A stretch of DNA of 45,527 nt, taken from Bacteroidales bacterium (GTDB lineage: Bacteria; Bacteroidota; Bacteroidia; Bacteroidales; VadinHA17). The number at the start of each line of letters is the position of its first letter. The stretch's first letter is position 1. The position numbers and the translations under genes are program-made. The stretch is from NCBI GenBank assembly GCA_027028505.1, contig JALVJE010000015.1, positions 1-45,527 of the forward strand, in the 5' to 3' direction. Shown here one piece after another: positions 42,009-45,527 of the stretch. The notes under the pieces are model-generated. The model did no database searches, had not been told where the DNA came from, and worked only from the letters and a program-made list of their open reading frames with translations.

Positions 42009-42668
42009 TCATTGCTCCCTACCGGTTGATTGTTTTTCACTCAGGAACTTACCCACCAGCATGGCGATGATCATGGTGAGATACAACTGGCCGCTCACGC
42101 TGAAAAGTATGGCCAGGGAACGTGCCAGGGGGCTGGCGGGAGATATGTCTCCATATCCCAACGTCGTAAGGGTCACAAAACTGAAATAAATGAAATCCGG
42201 CATCCCCGACAGGCCTTCTGCAGGCGCATGGTAGGCATGGGGATTGAAGGCATATACCGACCTGAACAGCAAAGAAGCTGCGATCCCCAGCAAAAGATAG
42301 ATGTTTACGGCTTCCACAAACTCCAGCAGCCGCACCTTATTGCTGTTGGCAATACGCAGGACCAGAAGAAAAATGACCACAAAAAAGAACAGGGTCGCCA
42401 GCAGGCCGGTGATCTTGGTAAAAACAGGTAATCCGAAGAAAGCCCCTATCCATGTCAGAAGGACCAACAGCGTCGGTATGGAGAACGAGAAACGACTCTC
42501 CTCACGTATGGTAAGAAAAGAGAAAAAGTAAATGAAAGAGATCACCAAACCGTAAACAAGATCTATTTTGTCTACCCCCCCAAAAAGACCGATCACAAAG
42601 ATGTAAACAAAACCAAGCAAAAAAAGGATGATATTATATCTTGCTCTTTTCCCAAAATGAGAGATCAT
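42009..42668 (-). CDS. Potassium channel family protein
   Basis: 219 residues, inner membrane. Four to five hydrophobic segments lead to the pore: SFVTLTTLGYGDISPASPLARSLAIL carries the selectivity filter TLGYGD followed by the last helix. It matches the Ion_trans_2 pore and has no C-terminal RCK (TrkA-N) domain, so it is not gated by a fused nucleotide sensor. The N-terminal helices lack a voltage-sensor arginine ladder. Its regulator is unknown. Transcribed opposite to the tRNA. Confidence 0.9.
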   Translation of the reverse strand: MISHFGKRARYNIILFLLGFVYIFVIGLFGGVDKIDLVYGLVISFIYFFSFLTIREESRFSFSIPTLLVLLTWIGAFFGLPVFTKITGLLATLFFFVVIFLLVLRIANSNKVRLLEFVEAVNIYLLLGIAASLLFRSVYAFNPHAYHAPAEGLSGMPDFIYFSFVTLTTLGYGDISPASPLARSLAILFSVSGQLYLTMIIAMLVGKFLSEKQSTGREQ

Positions 42669-42792
42669 GTCCGGATCCTTTTTGATTTATTTTAACAAAT
42701 GTAACAATTCCTCCTCAAATTATATGATCTCAACGATACAGACTACACACTATTTACACCCTGACACCGGATTCCCGGAAACAGTTTTTTCA

Positions 42793-42800
42793 TATCTTTG
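42793..42800 (+). promoter_or_regulatory. -7 promoter element (TATCTTTG)
   Basis: Exact TAnnTTTG match 41 bp before the ATG at 42842. Confidence 0.65.
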
Positions 42801-42841
42801 TCATCCCAAAGTTACATATTAACACATTATGTTTTAACAGA

Positions 42842-43837
42842 ATGTCTAAGACCATGAAAAAACATCTACTTCTTGCAATCATACTGATCACCACAGGCAC
42901 TTTTTTTACGGAAAAAGCCCATGCCCAGGCTCAGATGGACAATGCCGGTTTTGAAGAATGGGACACGCTGGCCTACTATCCTGACCAGAACCCGCCTATC
43001 CTCATCGTGGAGCCCAAAAGATGGAGCTCTTTGAAATCAGCCGACCAGCTGGCGGATGCAGCCCCGAATGTCTGTTTTCTCTCTGAAGATGCTCATTCCG
43101 GCAATTACTCCGTCCATCTGGTAAACGTAATGAGCTTTACGGTAGCCAATGGTATGATGACCACGGGACGGGTACACGCCGAGATGGACAAGACCAAAGC
43201 CTATGCCTATACCATTCCGGACATCTGGGAATTTCACATGCGCCTCAGCGGCCGTCCCGACAGTATTGCCGGGTGGATCAAATACATTCCCAAGGACGGA
43301 GATAAGGCTTCTTTGAATTTTGACCTTCATCTCGGAACATACAGAAAACCTGCCCGGCAGGAGGATTCGGTTTATCTTGTCGGCTCTGCCGAATATATTG
43401 TTGAAGAAGAAGTACCGGAATGGACGCGATTCAGTGTTCCTTTCACCTATTTCAAGGCAGATACTCTTCCTGAATATGTTCTGGCCGTGGTTTCCTCCGG
43501 CAACGGCTTCGACGCCCAGGCAGGCAGTGAGATGTGGGTGGATGATCTGGTCATGATCTACAATGACGGCAATACCACATCCGTAAAAAAACATCCGGTC
43601 TCCGACGGGAAGCTGACGAGCTGGTATGCCCGGGGTATACTGAACATAGAGCTGAAGAAAAACAGTAACAAAACCTATCATCTGTCCGTCATGGATATAA
43701 TGGGAAGAACGGTTTATACGGGGCTTTTACCGGCCAATGAAAGGAAACAGCTCCTGTTGGACCAGGCAGAGGGGATCTATATTGTCAGGGTCAGTGATGA
43801 GACGGAGTCCTTTACCAAAAAAGTTTTTATCAGATAA
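42842..43837 (+). CDS. Secreted protein with T9SS type A sorting domain
   Basis: 331 residues. A signal peptide (either MSKTMKK or, from the ATG at 42854, MKKHLLLAIILITTG...) ends in AHAQ. The middle (about 30-235) begins with DNAGFEEWD and has beta-rich HSGNYSVHLVN and WTRFSVPFTYF, like the PCMD putative carbohydrate metabolism domain. Residues about 250-331 are a Por-secretion C-terminal sorting domain (LNIELKKNSNKTYHLSVMDIMGRTVYTG, ending GIYIVRVSDETESFTKKVFIR). It should be exported by the type IX system and attached to the cell surface. The TonB receptor gene starts 27 bp downstream, so the two may act on the same ligand. Confidence 0.85.
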   Translation: MSKTMKKHLLLAIILITTGTFFTEKAHAQAQMDNAGFEEWDTLAYYPDQNPPILIVEPKRWSSLKSADQLADAAPNVCFLSEDAHSGNYSVHLVNVMSFTVANGMMTTGRVHAEMDKTKAYAYTIPDIWEFHMRLSGRPDSIAGWIKYIPKDGDKASLNFDLHLGTYRKPARQEDSVYLVGSAEYIVEEEVPEWTRFSVPFTYFKADTLPEYVLAVVSSGNGFDAQAGSEMWVDDLVMIYNDGNTTSVKKHPVSDGKLTSWYARGILNIELKKNSNKTYHLSVMDIMGRTVYTGLLPANERKQLLLDQAEGIYIVRVSDETESFTKKVFIR

Positions 43838-43864
43838 AGATCCGGTTGTTGTAAATCTGAGATC

Positions 43865-45527
43865 ATGGTCCTGAGGGAAAAAATACACTGGGTGTGGGTC
43901 ATAGCAATGTTGTTGGGAAGTGTTTCCGTTTTTTCCCAGGAACAGGCAGGATATATTACCGGCCAGGTGACAGACAAGGAGACCCATGAGACCCTGCCGG
44001 GAGCCAACATCTACCTGAAACACAATATGGCCATCGGGACGGTGAGCGATTTCAACGGTCACTTCCTTCTGAAAGTCCCGGCAGACACTTTCACCGTGGT
44101 CTGTTCCTACACCGGTATGAAGACACAGGAAAAACATGTGATTGTTAAACCGGGACAGACGTTACTCATAGATTTTCCGATGGAGATCTTCAGCCATCAG
44201 TTCAAAGAGGTGGTTGTCAAGGCAGGCAAATTTGACAAGAAGCTGGAGGAACAGACGGTATCCATTGAGGTGATGAAAGCACGTATGATCGACGAGCGCA
44301 ACACCACCAACATCTCCACCGCTCTCGATCTGGTGCCGGGGGTCAACATCATTGACCAGCAGCCCCAGATACGGGGAGGCAGCGGCTTCACCTTCGGCGT
44401 GGGCAGCAAGGTGGCTGTTTTCGTAGATGATCTGCCGATCATCACGGGTGATAACGGTAAGCCCGACTGGTCGCTGATCCCCATCGAGAACATCAACCAG
44501 ATGGAGGTGGTGAAAGGAGCCGCCTCCGTGCTCTCGGGATCTTCGGCGATGAGCGGCGCCATTTATATTCATACACAATTCCCGGGACTAAAGCCTGAGA
44601 CCCGCATCAAAGCTTTTGGAAGCATGTACACGCCCCCGCGAGCGCCCGCAGCAAAATGGTGGAACGGTATCAACTGGTCGAGCGGCCTTACTTTCCAGCA
44701 TTCCCGCCAGTTCAACAAGAACCGCACCGACCTTGTGATCGGGGCCTTCCTGCAACGGGAAGGTAATTACATCGGAGCCCCCAAACCGGGGCCTCTCGTG
44801 GACGTAACCAATGACCTTACCGACAAGGATATGACCAATTACATGGGACGGTTCAACTTCAACCTGCGTCACCGCTCCCAGAAGGTCAACGGGCTGAACT
44901 ACGGTCTTAACGGCAATATCATGTATTCGGAAACGGCCCAACCCCTGGCCTGGCTGGATGATACCACCAATTTTTACCGGGCTTATCCGGATGCCATTAT
45001 CAAAGGATCACATCTCACATGGTATCTTGACCCGTTCATAAAATATGTTTCCGAGTTGGGTTTCAAGCACGAATTCATCAATCGGCTGATGGTCTCCAAC
45101 AACGATCTCATCAACAACCAGACCAACGATGTGTTCATGATGTTCAACCAGTACCAGTTTTCCAAGAGCTTTGCCAATCTGGGGCATCTGGATTTCATCG
45201 AAGGGATCTCCAGCAACTACACCCACAGCAGGGCCGATATGTACTCGGCCTCAGGGTCGCCGGAGAACTATGTATGGAACATGTCCCTATACACCGAACT
45301 GGAAAAGAATATCAACCATATCCTTACCCTCTCGGGAGGTGTACGGCTCGAACATTTTATTCTCAATGACAGTATCCGGGATATCAGGCCGGTGGCACGT
45401 GGCGGCATATCCATTAAACTGGGAAGAGAGACCTACCTGCGCACCTCCGTGGGACAGGGATACCGTTTCCCCACCATCACCGAGCGTTACATACGTACCA
45501 ATGCCGGCAGTATAGGCGTTTTTGACA
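43865..45527 (+). CDS. TonB-dependent receptor, 3' end beyond the window
   Basis: The frame is open from the ATG at 43865 to the last base, about 554 codons, so it is missing from the ORF track. A signal peptide (MVLREKIHWVWVIAMLLGSV, ending FSQ) is followed by a carboxypeptidase-regulatory-like domain (GYITGQVTDKETHETLPGANIYL), then the plug (STALDLVPGVNIIDQQPQIRG, VFVDDLPIITGD, MEVVKGAASVLSGSSAMSGAI) and the first barrel strands. The N-terminal beta domain distinguishes it from the receptor at 1155. The likely ligand is unknown; no SusD gene lies upstream. Confidence 0.93.
   Translation, partial: MVLREKIHWVWVIAMLLGSVSVFSQEQAGYITGQVTDKETHETLPGANIYLKHNMAIGTVSDFNGHFLLKVPADTFTVVCSYTGMKTQEKHVIVKPGQTLLIDFPMEIFSHQFKEVVVKAGKFDKKLEEQTVSIEVMKARMIDERNTTNISTALDLVPGVNIIDQQPQIRGGSGFTFGVGSKVAVFVDDLPIITGDNGKPDWSLIPIENINQMEVVKGAASVLSGSSAMSGAIYIHTQFPGLKPETRIKAFGSMYTPPRAPAAKWWNGINWSSGLTFQHSRQFNKNRTDLVIGAFLQREGNYIGAPKPGPLVDVTNDLTDKDMTNYMGRFNFNLRHRSQKVNGLNYGLNGNIMYSETAQPLAWLDDTTNFYRAYPDAIIKGSHLTWYLDPFIKYVSELGFKHEFINRLMVSNNDLINNQTNDVFMMFNQYQFSKSFANLGHLDFIEGISSNYTHSRADMYSASGSPENYVWNMSLYTELEKNINHILTLSGGVRLEHFILNDSIRDIRPVARGGISIKLGRETYLRTSVGQGYRFPTITERYIRTNAGSIGVFD

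Overview
The window looks like a chromosomal segment of a Bacteroidota (Bacteroidales-like) bacterium. The evidence is two TonB-dependent receptors, a GH97 lipoprotein, a type IX secretion C-terminal sorting domain, a DUF3822-rsmD gene pair, a DUF4892/OmpA protein, weak A-rich ribosome binding sites, and repeated matches to the Bacteroidota promoter signature (TTTG / TAnnTTTG). No rRNA, prophage, plasmid or CRISPR signal was seen.

The window has two contrasting halves. Positions 1-15,891 are an accessory-looking region with eight well-separated genes: a small membrane-anchored protein, a TonB receptor, a DUF4143 ATPase, an OmpA protein, a methyltransferase, a Rieske protein, a cytochrome b-multihaem c fusion, a membrane-GATase fusion and a convergent GH97. 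The spacers are unusually long and filled with repeats: tandem arrays with a period of exactly 7 bp and changing consensus, 9- and 10-bp periodic arrays, small palindromes inserted inside those arrays, paired hairpins with different stem sequences but conserved linkers, and AT-rich 12-bp palindromic arrays. Two nearly identical inverted copies of a MITE-like element (1-124 and 15728-15891) bound the region. Several genes have their stop codon inside a repeat.

Positions 16,266-33,959 hold a compact biosynthetic block: ilvD-ilvB-ilvN-ilvC-leuA-leuC-leuD-leuA/cimA-like-leuB, followed by gltB-gltD. A consensus promoter, an 18-codon leader peptide with 10 Ile/Leu/Val codons, and mutually exclusive 12-bp antiterminator and 11-bp terminator hairpins precede ilvD. 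This is a textbook-style transcription attenuator. The block makes the carbon skeletons of valine, leucine and, if the second LeuA-like enzyme is a citramalate synthase, isoleucine without threonine deaminase; GltBD supplies glutamate for the final transamination. No aminotransferase gene is in the window.

Positions 34,200-45,527 are housekeeping and envelope genes: an RRM protein, a RecD-like helicase, a conserved hypothetical-DUF3822-rsmD cluster, an ABC exporter operon with two permeases, tRNA-Asp(GUC) with an apparent broken copy of its 3' half downstream, a potassium channel, a T9SS-sorted protein and the first part of a second TonB receptor that runs off the window and is absent from the supplied ORF track.
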